A stretch of DNA of 64,000 nt from Chrysoperla carnea (Eukaryota > Arthropoda > Insecta > Neuroptera > Chrysopidae): contig NC_058338.1 of NCBI RefSeq assembly GCF_905475395.1, positions 37,702,935-37,766,934 on the forward strand. The letters run 5' to 3'. The position numbers were made by a program, and so were the translations under genes. Below, in pieces: positions 1-19,189 of this stretch (position 1 is the stretch's first letter; every line of letters begins with the position of its first letter). Below the pieces are notes generated by a model. The model was given only the letters and a program-made list of their open reading frames with translations, was not told the DNA's origin and ran no database searches.

Positions 1-1345
1 AATGTTTAATGAATAAGGTTGGAAATGTGAAAAACGAACTTGGATCTATTAGTTACAGCAATGGTGCGTAAATGTAGCCTAGATAGGCAAACAGATGGGT
101 CGTGGTATTTGGGGCTCCTGCTCGATTTACAACGCTTATGCATCGCCCATGTTAACCAGAAAGTATCGGCAATTTTTGACAATTTGGACGATTATTTCTT
201 TTGGTTGTTTCTGAGAAATATGAATTCGTGAATAAGAAAACAAAAATTATATATTTCTATCATCCCGCACTTTTTTACGAAAAAAAAATTTTTTTATGCT
301 ATTAAAAAAATATATAAAATATATCAAGGTATACTAACTTTAGTCCCAAGTTTGTAACGCATAAAAATATTATTCCTATAAAAAAAATTTTGCTATAATT
401 TTGCTAGGTGTCTGCCAGTCTGTCAACCCGATAACTCAAAAACGAAAAGAGATATCAAAACTCTTATTTCTATCTACTGGTTAGTTTATCTATCTAAAAA
501 AGCGTGTTTTTAATTTTTTAAATTATAAATTATTATTAAGTATTATGAAATGTTATTTGCGCTTTCATCATCAAAGATTTTTAAGTTAATCATTAATCCT
601 GAAGATCCTGGCCAGGATAATCGGATAAACTTACTGAATCATTGTATTATCATCGGTTCTTGATAAGTGCGAAGTTACAATTCAATCCGACGCTCTAAAG
701 TGGGTGAAAATCATCTTCAAACATTCCACTACATAGATACATACCTAACTATAATAAAAGCGTGTTAATAAGCATGAAAACTACTGAAATCATTTCGATA
801 TTAAGAGATTGAAATAGGCTTGCAATGTGTACACAAATACTATAATATTTATATTTACAAATGGGAATTTTTGAAATCCCTAAATAGTTGCCAACGTCTA
901 AGGTCCGACATATCGTAGCAAATGCCTTAATAATTAATTAATCATGCAGTAAATAAAATAGAAATGCAGCTTTCACAACAGGCGCATATTTTAACAGAAA
1001 TAATCAAAAAGGCAAATTGTGCAACTTTAAATTGATTATTATAATAAACTATACTATATTTCGTCTTGATTTCAGTGATTCAGTGATCCAATAAACATAA
1101 AATATTTAAAGCAACCCTTGAACTTCTAACTATTATCTCAGCTCACAACTACTCCCGCGGTGTTGGAATCAATTTACTAATGTGAGTCATGTGAGTCATT
1201 TACTAATGTGAGTCGTGTTAGAATGAAAATATAATGCAATAATACACACAGCAAAAGTGCACAAAACATGGAAAATTCATGAAATATACAGTGGCTCGTC
1301 AGATTTTAAGATCAAAATCAAAATTAAATTAAGGTAATAATTTAC
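1..1345. other. left-edge non-coding stretch, probably intron of the multi-clip SPH gene
   Basis: The exon that ends at 1346 stops at a good donor (minus strand GTAAAT), so this stretch should be the following intron. I searched it on the minus strand for the expected next half-clip (a Cys-Pro-x-Gly...Cys-Cys block after an acceptor) and for protease motifs, and found none. It holds a truncated dispersed repeat at about 311-475 and otherwise AT-rich sequence. Confidence 0.5.
311..475 (+). repeat. dispersed repeat family A, truncated copy
   Basis: Shares with 11648-12230 and 28965-29555 the blocks ATCAAGGTATACTAA, CCCAAGTTTGTAACGC and ACTCAAAAACGAAAAGAGAT in the same order. Only the first part of the element is present and it is diverged. 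Confidence 0.6.
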
Positions 1346-8227
<6,882 letters not shown>

Positions 8228-8287
8228 TATTGAAACATCCAGCCAGAAATATTATTACGACTTAATATGGAAAGAAAATCGTTCTTA

Positions 8288-8295
8288 TATTTATA
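8288..8295 (-). promoter_or_regulatory. putative TATA box of the multi-clip SPH gene
   Basis: Minus strand TATAAATA lies about 60 bases upstream of the ATG at 8227, a plausible core-promoter distance. Such strings are common in this AT-rich DNA. Confidence 0.35.
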
Positions 8296-10817
8296 GGAAA
8301 TAAATTTGTAATAAGACAACCATATGAATCGTTTTTCCAAAATGTAGTAAGTCGTCTATAGACTTGCGGACATTATCAATATTGATTTTATTGAACATTA
8401 AATTGAACGATTAAAAATTATTTAAAATATATTGGGTAGGTGATTAAATTTTATACGACTATTATTTCGCATAAATATTTATTACATCTAATACATCTAA
8501 AATGAATGATACTTTAAAATGACACAATTTTTAATTAAAAAAAAAAAGTGTTAAATTATCTATTAGACATAAAAAAACAAGCAATTAGTAAATTTGAAAA
8601 TTACATATTTCGGAAACTATGAATGTTAATAAACCTTTTATTAATATTAAATAATTGATTGTGATAAATATATTTGTTAATAAATTAAACGAGACGTTTT
8701 CAAACAATATTATGGCTTGTTCCGTTTTATCAACTAACCCGTCACGTACCATTTTTTTCTGCTAACGAAAACTAATTTAAATTAAAAGTTAAAATGGTAA
8801 CAAAATTCGATGGTATGACATATCGACCGTGAACACCCTGAACTTGCTGATCAAACTATTCAAAATAAAAAGCAAATTTTACCAAAAATATGCTATAAAA
8901 GGTATATTTAATTTGGACAATAAAGAAGCACTCAAGCTAAATACAGAGTGTCTTTTTTAAGTTCACATATGCTTGATACACGAAAAATAACTTTTATCGA
9001 TAAAAATGCTTCAAGGAAAAATGTTGAGCGTGTAGGTGCCCATCTTACGCAGTTATTAAACTAGACTTAAGTTTTCAAGTTCAATAAAAAGCTCACTCTA
9101 CTCCACAACTTGTATTTGGTAGATGAACACTTAAATTAGAAAATTGTAAATTATTAAAAAAGTTGCATTTTTTGTTCAAAATATTTTTTAGCAAACCGTA
9201 CAGTTTAGGCAAAAACGAACAGAAAAATTTTACCCAAAATTAGTTTTTCCTATCAAAATTGTTGTTTCTTTTAATTGTTTCTGCAAAATCTAGACACTCT
9301 TCGAAAAAAATTTTCTAATAAATTCAATAAGAGTGGTTTGTTTTCTATAAAAACCATTTTTGTTCAAATTGAATGAACAAACGCACAAAAAGCTACATTT
9401 TTGCTATCAGTTACTGTTTAAACTATTCGATTTACCAAAAAATGTTTCAAACAAAAAATCTTTGCGTATTTATAAAGAACAAATTTCATATTTAAAGTGT
9501 TCATCCAATGTTTTTCAGTTATGAATCAGAGTAATGTTTTAACTGAACCTGAAAACATAGATCGAATTCAATAAGACGTGTGCCTTTGAAATTTCGTGTG
9601 TGCGTTTGAAGCATTTTCCTCTATAAAATTCATTTATCGAGTTTTAAATATATATCAACTTATAAAAGAAACATTTTGAAAATCACTGATCTTTATATGT
9701 AAAACGCTCCCATTATTTATTACCTAATGCTATGGCTATGAAATAATATTTAACCTTCTCTGCACTAGTTCTACTATCTGTGTTGCATTTTGTGCAAATA
9801 ATTTTAGCTAAATACATTACAGTGAAATCTATTAACAACATCAACTAATAAATAAATTGTATAAAAGCTACAGGCGAGGGACACACCACTTTGTAAATGG
9901 TTGAACTAAATAATTTTTGTATCAGTTATTCAATTATATTTTTATAAGAAAATAAAATTCACTTGAATCAATAAAATTTCGGTGTATGCTAACTGGGATG
10001 TTAAAAATTATCGTATAGATATGAAGAAGTCCTTGTAGAAAGTCTTAAAGTCTTTTTGTAAGCGTTATCCAGAATGGGTCTTAATGTTCTTCTATTTTTT
10101 TTCTTCAAATTCTCATTAAACATATCAACTGACCAAAGTTATAACTGCAATTTCTACTTAACTTAAGGTATCATACTTGAAACTTCTCCGTGCAGTCCGC
10201 CACCAAATAAGCAACGAGTAACATACACAATAAGAGTAATTACGATTAGCTTATTCATACTGATGATCACTACTTGGTAGTAGAAATACCTATTTATATA
10301 ATACAAAAATTGATCTAGGAAATAGGGACAAAAATTCAAATTTATTCTGTTTCGAATTTTATTTACCTTTAAATTCTTTTAAATCTTGGGAAAATATGAC
10401 GAAAATTAAGAGTCAAATTTTTCGATATATATCGTAGTTTTTCAAATATTGATGCCTAAAAACTTAGAGAAAATCTTTTATAGAAGAAATAACACACAAA
10501 TGAATTCAATTTCATCACTTTAAATGTATTTTATAGAAAAACGAGTCTATACTTTCTTGATAAGAAAATATTTGTCATCCTTTGGTCTAATGATTGTTGG
10601 TTTTCCAAATTTTTCTTTAGAATATTAGCCATTTAACAGCTCAATTTTACCAGCCTAAATTTATAAATTTAACACCGTGAGGGGTACTAAAAATTTACTT
10701 GCTTATAAAGAAAATTAATGAGAATGCTTATGAATGAAAAAAACGAGAGTTTCTTGACCCTTCTCGAGGAACATGCTTAAGTAGAATATACGTTTTCAAT
10801 TCAAAATGTTCAATTGT

Positions 10818-11015
10818 ACAAACGAAACGAGGCGAGACGATAGAAAATGTCTTATTGTACAAGTGATAGAAAACTTTTAAAAGTCGAGGCAATACAAGAA
10901 ACATGTTTCAAGTTGAATCTTCTTTCTGTTGTGCAAACGAAACAAGGCGGGACTATAGAAATTTTCTTTTTGTACAAACGATAGAAAACTTTTAAAAGTC
11001 GGGGCAATAGAAAAA
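10818..11015 (+). repeat. two-copy tandem repeat, about 115-base unit
   Basis: The block AAACGAAACGAGGCGAGAC at 10820 recurs diverged at 10935 (AAACGAAACAAGGCGGGAC). Each is followed by ATAGAAAACTTTTAAAAGTC and then GAGGCAATA or GGGGCAATA. Confidence 0.75.
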
Positions 11016-11647
11016 ATGGCCACAAATAATAAGAATATTTCTATTCATTTACGTATTTAAACGATACTCTCGTTCAATCCAGGCCGATAAAAGTATCTAT
11101 TTTTTATTGATATACCTAATAATAGAATAAAAGAAACGAAGCGTACAGTGAAAACTTGACAGACTTGAGTTCGGGGTTCACTCAATATATTTATAAAAAG
11201 ATGTATAAAATTATTGTACAATTTAATTTGATTTTATCGTAATATATGTTTTTTAAAATATATATGGTACGTAAAAAATAATTCTATTCATTTTTAAAAT
11301 TAAGACAATAAAATAAAATATAGTACGGAACTAAATTTTATGATATACATCTTCATAAATTTAATTATACAAAACATCTACACTATTTTTATAATTTATT
11401 TTTACTGTATTTTTTAAAAATAATATAGGTAATGGTAATAACATATTTTTAATATGATTATTATTTCTATAAATAAAAAAAATAAAAAAAACTTTGTACA
11501 ACACAGGATGTTGAAGTATTTTTGCATTCAAATATTTTTATACATATAAATAATATAATTTTTAATGATTGACGTATTTTTACAATTAATTTAATTTTAT
11601 TTAATATTTACATTAATTTTTACACATTTTTAATGTTTTTTTCTTTT

Positions 11648-12230
11648 TATACCATGTATATGAAATATACTAAGGTATACTAAGTTTAGTCTCAAGTTTG
11701 TAACACTTAAAAATATTGATACTTTGAAACAAAATAAATATTGAAATAAAATTTTGGTATAGGTGTTCATAAAATCACCTATTTAGTCCATTTCCGGTTG
11801 TCTGTCTGTCTGTCAGTCGTCTGTTTGTCCGTCTGTCATCACGATTACTCAAAAACGAAAAGAGATATCAAGCTGAAATTTTTATTGCGTGCTTCGGACG
11901 TAAAAAGTGATGTCGAGTTCGTAAATAAGCAACATAGGTTCAATTGGGTTTTGGGTCCGTAGGACTCATCTTGTAAACTGTTAGAGATAGAACAAAAATT
12001 TAAATGTAAAAAATGTTTCTTATAAAGAAATAAACAATTTTTGTTTGAAACATTTTTTCATAAAAATCACAGTTTACCCGTCAGAGCGCAAATTATGCGG
12101 TATATATTATATAGGAATATCATTTATATATGTGTGACATGTATGTGTGTGTTATGTGATAGAGTAATCAACACTGTCTATACATGGTATTTCAACAATT
12201 AACTCAGTCAATTGTTTGTTTTCACTTCTC
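11648..12230 (+). repeat. dispersed repeat family A, near full-length copy
   Basis: Starts ATACCATGTATATGAAATAT and ends with CTATACATGGTATTTCAAC then AACTCAGTCAATTGTTTG. The near-terminal TACCATGTATA and TATACATGGTA are inverted relative to each other, suggesting short terminal inverted repeats. The interior carries a CTGTCTGTCTGTC stretch, ACTCAAAAACGAAAAGAGAT and GGTCCGTAGGACTCATCTTG. No coding capacity is visible, so it is probably non-autonomous. Confidence 0.7.
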
Positions 12231-12975
12231 TTTTTTTTGTTTTTTATAATTTATTAAAATGTTTGCAATAATTTTTATATGTAATTGAAATTCACACATT
12301 TATTGAATAAAATGATACACGCATATTATTAATAACTTTTAGCAGTGTTTATAAATTTTAGAGTGTGCAAGGTCTTTGGGAAAAAAAATGGTACAGACTG
12401 AACGGAGAATTAGTTAAAGCTGACATGCATCCTTGCGAGGGTACAAATTCTAACCGTCTGATAAAATTAAAATTAGAATATTTAATACTCGATAACATCC
12501 AGTCAAATAGTTGCAACCAAACGAGATGACCCAGATACTCTTCAGAGAAGTACGCCTCCAACTAGAAAAACATTACTGTGTTGTGAGGCAGCGAAGGGAC
12601 ATTTTGTAAGCGATACAGGCGATATTGAAAATTATATTACGAAAATATACACACATTTGGTGATTTGTGGAGCGAAACGTCAGATAAATGTCTGCCTCGA
12701 TATGTTCTTACTTGCTTGACTAAATACGACATGTTGCCAAAATCAACTTTAATCTATATCATTGAATATTGAATAGTTTTAAGGTGACCAGCGTAGATTT
12801 TAGACTTTAGAAAAGAAGAAAAATATCATAGGGTCTATTTCACATGGTTAAGTCGACCAGTGATCATCCAAGTGAAAGGTTACACCATCTTGAAGGGTTT
12901 TGGATCCTTCTCATTCAGCTGTGGCCATTAAAGATTAATTATCATATACCTGACATGATATTGTAACTGTCTATA

Positions 12976-13220
12976 GGTCCAATCATTCAACTAACCTGAT
13001 TTTTATACTTTTTGGATCAAAATAACCCCATCCACCGAGTTTCATCAAATTCCAAAACAAAAATTGTTTTTGGGATATTCTCGATTTTATCAAAGGGATA
13101 CCCGTTAAAAAAATTTCAAAAAATAGAGAAATTTTTGTATCTCCAATTTTGATAAAACTCTGTATATAAGGTAATTTTGACCCAAAAAGTACAAAAATCG
13201 GGTGCATTTGATGAATGACC
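12976..13220. mobile_element. foldback (MITE-like) element
   Basis: The left arm reads GGTCCAATCATTC, CTGATTTTTATACTTTTTGG, ATCAAAAT, GAGTTTCATCAAA. The reverse complement of the right arm reads GGTCATTCATCAAA, CCGATTTTTGTACTTTTTGG, GTCAAAAT, GAGTTTTATCAAAA. The imperfect arms of about 75 bases flank roughly 90 bases. No clear target-site duplication was seen. Confidence 0.65.
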
Positions 13221-13282
13221 GAATAGTTTTTGAGATACGGACTAAAATCGCTTCAAATATTGCGATAACTCAGAAACTATTC

Positions 13283-13570
13283 TTTAAAATAGGTTAAGTA
13301 GTTAATTAAAGAATGACGAATTTTCATACAATCTACCATCCCCTTTTTACCACCAAAATTACAGAGTTTCATATAAACTTTCATCTCCAATTTGACCCTC
13401 TTAAAGAATGAAATGTAACTTATTATAGGTGAAATATTTTTTAAAATCGGTTAAGTAGGTAATTAAAAAATGACGAATTTCCATACAAACTACCATCCCC
13501 TTTTTACTTCCAAAATTACAGAGTTTCATATAAACTTTCATCTCCAATTTGACCCTCTTAAAGAATGAAC
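13283..13570. repeat. tandem duplication, about 157-base period
   Basis: Two adjacent copies contain AAATGACGAATTT or AGAATGACGAATTT, CTACCATCCCCTTTTTA, ACAGAGTTTCATATAAACTT and AATTTGACCCTCTTAAAGAA. A related block lies in inverted orientation near 6985-7030. Confidence 0.8.
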
Positions 13571-13735
13571 AAAGTAAAATAAAGTTTTGTCTCAAAACCA
13601 TGAGCATATCAAGTTTTATATTTCTAACTTCAAAAATGGCATAGTTTCATACAAACTTCCAACACTCTAATACACGTGATTTGCCTTAAATATATTTAAT
13701 CAAATGAAAAAAGCATTGAAATTATTAACATATAC

Positions 13736-13741
13736 TTTATT
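13736..13741 (-). terminator. candidate poly(A) signal of SPH gene 1
   Basis: Minus strand AATAAA about 110 bases past the stop codon at 13850. The equivalent position in the duplicate gene also has AATAAA (21532-21537). Confidence 0.45.
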
Positions 13742-13849
13742 AAAAACTGTTTTCAAGGTTATAAAAAAGACAGTATTGTTCGAAATTAAAAAATTAAATT
13801 TAGATAACAAAACACTACACTAAAAAAATAATAGAGAACACATTTGTAT

Positions 13850-16800
13850 TTATCGAATATTGTTTTGTGATTGTATCCATGGTAGAAAATGTGCAACATT
13901 CACATATACACCGGGGATTTTTGGTTGACCACAGCCAACACCCCAACTGACTAAACCCACGACAGTCCATTGTCCAGTTGTCAATTCACAAACTAAAGGT
14001 GAACCACCATCACCCTAAAGACAAATAAATAAACAAAAAAAAATTAACATTTATTGCTCTGGTTTATATTTTTATATTAGAATTTTCTTTGCCTGTGTGA
14101 AGTTAGTACACCAAAAAATAAATTTTGTGGAACATTTCTATGTTTTTTTTTGAAACAAAAGCTTAGATTTCTTTACAAATTTTAAGAAGACAAACATAAT
14201 TTTGTTGCCTAATAAAAACGAAAGATTATCTTTATTTAAGCTTTTCTGTAAAACTTACAAAAAGTATACAAGATATGGCTGAAATGTAAAAAAAAAAATT
14301 TTGTATCACATTAACTATAATCATAATAATAGACTTCGCACTTCGAAGGAACTAGCCATACCTTCAATTTCCAAAGCCTATTATTTACACAACATAGCGA
14401 TTACAAAGTACTTGATGATGTTCCCAAAATTCAATTTGGCTAACTTCATACAATTGATATTTTTTTACAAAATTGTACATTAAAAAAAAAAAAAATTTTT
14501 AGTAAATACTAATGCCAATTATTTAGTAAATACTAAATACCAATTATTTTCAGCATTTTAGCTTAAATCACTATCTATCAATTTGGTTCGATCACTATCA
14601 GAAAAAGAAAAGAAAATTTCAATTTAAATAGGCGATATTCATCAGTGATTTATTTCAAGCTACGCTGAAAAAAAATTGTTAAGCTACTTACAGTACAAGC
14701 ATCTTCATTTAAGTTGCCTCCCGCACAAATAAAACTGTTTCTATCCAAAGTGAAACCTTGTCCAAGTTGAGTGCTTTGTAGTTGTCTTTCACATGAATTT
14801 GTATCAACTATTGGTACTTGTACACTTTTTTGTACACTTTGATACATTCCATCGGTAAATTTATCTTGTCCCCAACCAGATACCCAGCAACTACAACAAA
14901 ATCATAGATCAGAGCATGCATTTAGAGCATGGTCTTGACCGAAAACTCCCAAAGAATCATAGGCAAGGGCTTTCAGTCAAGACAATCAGAATATTTGGTA
15001 AAAAACTATTCTTAAGAAGTAAGCAAAAGTGTTCAAAACGCAAAAGAGGTGCCCAAAGTTTTCAATGAATATATTAGGGATCAAAGTAGAAAATTAACAG
15101 GATAATACTTGACTTCGGGATCTAATAAAGAGCCTACAAATTTTTCACCTACCCCAATGCGTGGAATATAAACTAGCCATATAGTGTAAATATTATGTAA
15201 AAATTTTAATAAAAATACACTTACCATTTCTGAGAACCTACTATTAAGTTTTCGGTATTTGGTAAACAAACTGGACCAATAACAGAGCTATACGTAATGT
15301 CTTCACTAAATTTTAAAATAGCTATATCACTTTTAAAAGTAGTACGATCATAATTCGGATGAATTGTTATAGTTTGAACATTATATTCTTTTGTATTGTC
15401 ATCAATTAGTTTACCATTTAAAAAGCCAAATCTTACTTTCAAAGGCGTATTAGTATAGTCACTAAAATAAATTAACAGTTCAATAATAATTTAAACACAT
15501 TTAAAATTTAGATGCACACAAGGAAAATCGTTAAAAATTGCCCAAGATACAAAACAGATTAGTCAAGTTCTGAATAGAGTTCTTATTAACTACCTACGTG
15601 TAACATCTCTGATATTGTTGGCTTTTTAATTATTTGTTTTTGTGCATACTCTGTTTAATATATGTAGTCCAATACGAATTCTACATTAGGGAAGACAATT
15701 GGTGGCATTTATACGAAATCTGATACTCAATTCATAAACCAAATTGGAAAACTAGCAAAAGCAGTTTTATATGGCGGGATAATGTAAAAAATAAATGCGT
15801 CAAAAAATTAGATTAGTTTGTTGCAATAAGTACTTTGATATACTAATTTAGCTGTAAAGAATACCATACTGATATTTTTCGTTTCTGCATTTTTATAAAA
15901 AACTAGAATTAAGTTATAAGTTTCTTAATTCGTACCGATACAGAGTTGCTCAAAACGTATATTTAAAATTATATACCAAACTTTAAAAAAATTAAATTTA
16001 TTTAGTTTTTAATATTGGTTTTTTTTTTTGCATTTCATATAAAATATTAAATTTATAATTAACTGTGTATGATTAACTAAATTTTATTATCAATGAAGAA
16101 TTATCAAGGTTTGGCATTTTTGCGTGGTAGGCTTATAATACAGAATTTCTTAAAGAACTCCTTATTAAACGGGTTCCAACGCATTTCAACGAATTTTTGA
16201 TTGAATCTCCATAAGTTTAGAGAATTTATCTAGATTGTTTTCCTACCATTTCTAAAAAGTAAATTTATTGGTAAGTAGCGGATGATTCGAAAGTATATTC
16301 TCCTAAGATTCGTAAAAGAAATTTATGAAAAGCCTGTGGTAGTCCCCAGCCCTCATCCTATAACTTCATCTTTAACTCGTGTGCAAAACTGCTGTTTTTA
16401 AAAGTAAGAACATCTTCCCGATTCAATATTGGGAGATAAACAGTTAATATAAAGTCCAATAGAGACTCATAATTTTATTTAGTTTCTACCAATTTTTCGG
16501 TTTTGTTATACATTAAATAAAATATAACTACGCACGCAATCTTATGGGCTGCGGTCAAAGCGGTGCGTTTATTTATTAATACACAACCGCCTAAATACGA
16601 ATTAGCTGTATCTAATATGGCTCCAGTCCAAGGATATTCCCCATAAACTGCACGGCCCACAAGATTATTTGTTCGTGGTTGCATACTTCTTCGATTCCCA
16701 CAAATCTCTGGCAGTGAATTTTTTTGAGGAGGATAATATCCAGAATTACAATTATACTAAAAATAAAAATGTCTACATTTATGTTTAATTCATTATCCAT

Positions 16801-18927
16801 GTTATTTTATAAATTATAAATTTCAAACCGGTGTCACAACGCGTGGATTAAATCCTGCATATCGACCGCAATATGCGCAACATGCTACTGGATAGCATGG
16901 ACATTGGTATGGGTTAAACCTTGGTACTTGAGGCGTTGCTTCATAAGGAAATTCTGGAAAAAAAGTAAGATTATTGGTTTCTTAAATTCTGGTCCAGATT
17001 TTTGTTATTTAGCAGATATTAAACAAGAATATAGTATTTGATACCATTTTTTAAAACTAAATCACCTATAATTTTGTTCACTCTTAGTTCCGACTGGTCT
17101 GCTACTTGTGTCTGTTGCGCTTAATATAACAAAAAGAAAAATAAATGAAAACCTAATACATTTTAATCATCTCTTAAACTTAATCTCTTTTTAAAATGAG
17201 TCCTTAATGTATTATCCACAGCAACAATCGTTCACAGCGCCATAAGTCATAAATATCTATACTATGCTTGGCTTCACTAAACACATTTTATTTTAATTTT
17301 AAATTGAAAATTGAATTAAAACTAGAATCGATAGATTCACTTTAGAGTTGATTTATTATATGATAAAAAACTTCTTAAATTAGAAAATTAATTAAAAAAC
17401 GATAATATATTATTTATTAAATTGACGAAGCACAAAACACAGATTTGAAACCCACCACACTTCGTTAAATAAGGTATAACTAACACAAAAACAAAAAACT
17501 GATGGACCTAAAAAAATTTTTCACAACACAAAAAACCTGACAGAACACTGAACCGTTTTACTGAACTAATTCATTCGCCAATTAATAAGACGAAAAATAT
17601 ACAAATTTTTAACTCCCGAACTATAAAAAGGGGTGTTATAAGTTTGGCCGTTATGAGTATGTGTCTGCCTGTGTCTGTCTGGCATCGTAGCGCCTAAACG
17701 GATGAACCAATTTTGATTTTTTTCTTTCGATTAAAAAGTTATTTAATAGCGAATGTTTCAAGTGCGAGCTTAAGGTTCCGTACCCGAAAAAATTGAAAAA
17801 TTGACGATGAGGAAAAAGCTAATTTAATGAAGAGTGTTATTAGGTATGTTTCAAGTGCGAGTTTAGGGATCCGTACCATATAATATTAGATTAATATTAT
17901 TTTCATGTTTTTTTGAAAACAATTCAACTATACAAAATTGCAAAATTTCAGTCTAATCAGATAGCAAATCATGCCGAATCCTGACCAAGGTAAATAACAA
18001 ACTCGAATTTTATATAAATTAATAAAAGCTAATGATTATAGCAACAAATGTTTTAAGTTTTTAGAAATTTACAAAATTTAAAAAAACCTCGACAATTTTT
18101 GCAAGTACAGAACCCTAATTTCGCACTTGAAACATATTTAAGAACACTCTCCATTAAATTACCTTTTTCCTCAAAACCTTTTTCAAACTGAATCGATTTT
18201 GAAGATCTGCGCCATTTTTTAGTTTTATCGAGTAAGAAACCCTAAACTCTTATCTAAACCATAGCTAGCAACACTCTCCATTAAATTACCTATCAAACGA
18301 AGCAAAAAAGATCAAAATCGGTTAATCCGCTTAGGCGCTTTGATGCCAAAGACAGTCAGACAGACGCATAGCGGTCAAACTTACACCCCCCTTTTTTTTT
18401 AGTTCGGGGGTTACAAATACTCGGGGGATACTATGGTAGCTAAGGATACTTCCAAAACACTCCATCTTAGGTTTCTCCCCTCATATTCATAAGCGAATCG
18501 GTGTCGTGATGATCTCCAAGAAAAATTTTGTCATTAATTATATTCTACATTATATTTTAGCCACCGCCACGTCATTTCTGTGGGGCCCACAAAACTAAAC
18601 CTTGCATTGCAATATGAACAAATAGTCGATATTCTTTTATTATACTTATCTAAATAAAAATAATAAAACTTTCGTTATCAAAAGAAGAAAAGAAAATTTA
18701 TTTTGTACCATAAGAAATAACGGCAAAGATTTTATGCTAAGATTCATAAAGTAAGCACATACAGTTGTTCACGTTTTATTATGTAAATTTTCACACTAGT
18801 GAACAAGAATTATTAAAAAAAGTAAAGAATTAAAACATTTACCTGCAAATTGCATACCATTTTCATTTTGACAAAAAATTATTTCAATCGAACAAAAATA
18901 AAATATAACAATTAAAATATTAATCAT
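13850..18927 (-). CDS. SPH gene 1: clip-domain serine protease homologue, catalytic Ser lost (343 aa)
   Basis: Six exons: 18843-18927, 16829-16953, 16536-16756, 15225-15461, 14692-14890 and 13850-14014, totalling 1032 bases and open throughout. The signal peptide is [21 protein letters not shown] clip-like region has Cys 46, 48, 53, 54, 57 and 73. A linker Cys lies in PEICGN. The protease-like domain begins [10 protein letters not shown], with no R-IVGG activation site, and keeps TAAH (His141) and SDIAIL. The Ser motif is DACTGDGGSPL, so Ser is replaced by Gly and the protein should be inactive. Cys after the catalytic His is Lys (AAHK). CLIPA-type SPHs serve as secreted cofactors in prophenoloxidase or related cascades; that role is inferred. 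Compared with gene 2 it has a 9-base insertion adding a CysCys pair in exon 2 and an 18-base deletion removing the CysCys pair in exon 3. The exon 2 donor GTTTGA is weak. Confidence 0.88.
17610..18413. mobile_element. large palindromic foldback element in intron 1 of SPH gene 1
   Basis: The left end TAACTCCCGAACTATAAAAA is mirrored by GTTCGGGGGTTA at the right end. Inverted pairs include GGGGTGTTATAAGTTTG with CAAACTTACACCCCCC, GCGCCTAAACGGATGAACC with GGTTAATCCGCTTAGGCGC, and AAGTGCGAGTTTAGGG with AACCCTAATTTCGCACTTG. Arms exceed 150 bases. It lies in intron 1 of gene 1; I saw no equivalent in intron 1 of gene 2. A related half-element may lie near 59620. Confidence 0.65.
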
Positions 18928-19189
18928 AGCAATAAAAATATTTATGGAATATGCACTATTTACTGTACGAGTAATATGAAGCTTACGTGATTTTAAAATT
19001 ATCTATTATTCAAATACTTTGTATGATTTATCATGTTTTTCTTAAATTATTATTGTTCGTGTTCAGTTTTATTTTATTTAATTTTATAATTTTTGTTGCA
19101 TTCGATTCTAATAAATTAATTTTTTTTCACAATGTCGTATACCAGAAGTACTAAAGAAGCAAATGTAAAAGCAATCAATTAAATTGATT

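Larger units (their letters stand above)
8296..13735. other. intergenic, no supported gene
   Basis: AT-rich sequence between the multi-clip SPH gene and the 3' end of SPH gene 1. It holds a tandem repeat (10818-11015), a full dispersed repeat family A copy (11648-12230), a foldback element (12976-13220) and a 157-base tandem duplication (about 13283-13570). The short open frames here resemble nothing I recognise. Confidence 0.6.

Noticed and set aside
12358-13607. Several minus-strand open frames of 65-75 codons
   Set aside because: They coincide with the foldback element and the 157-base tandem duplication; no protein family is recognised.
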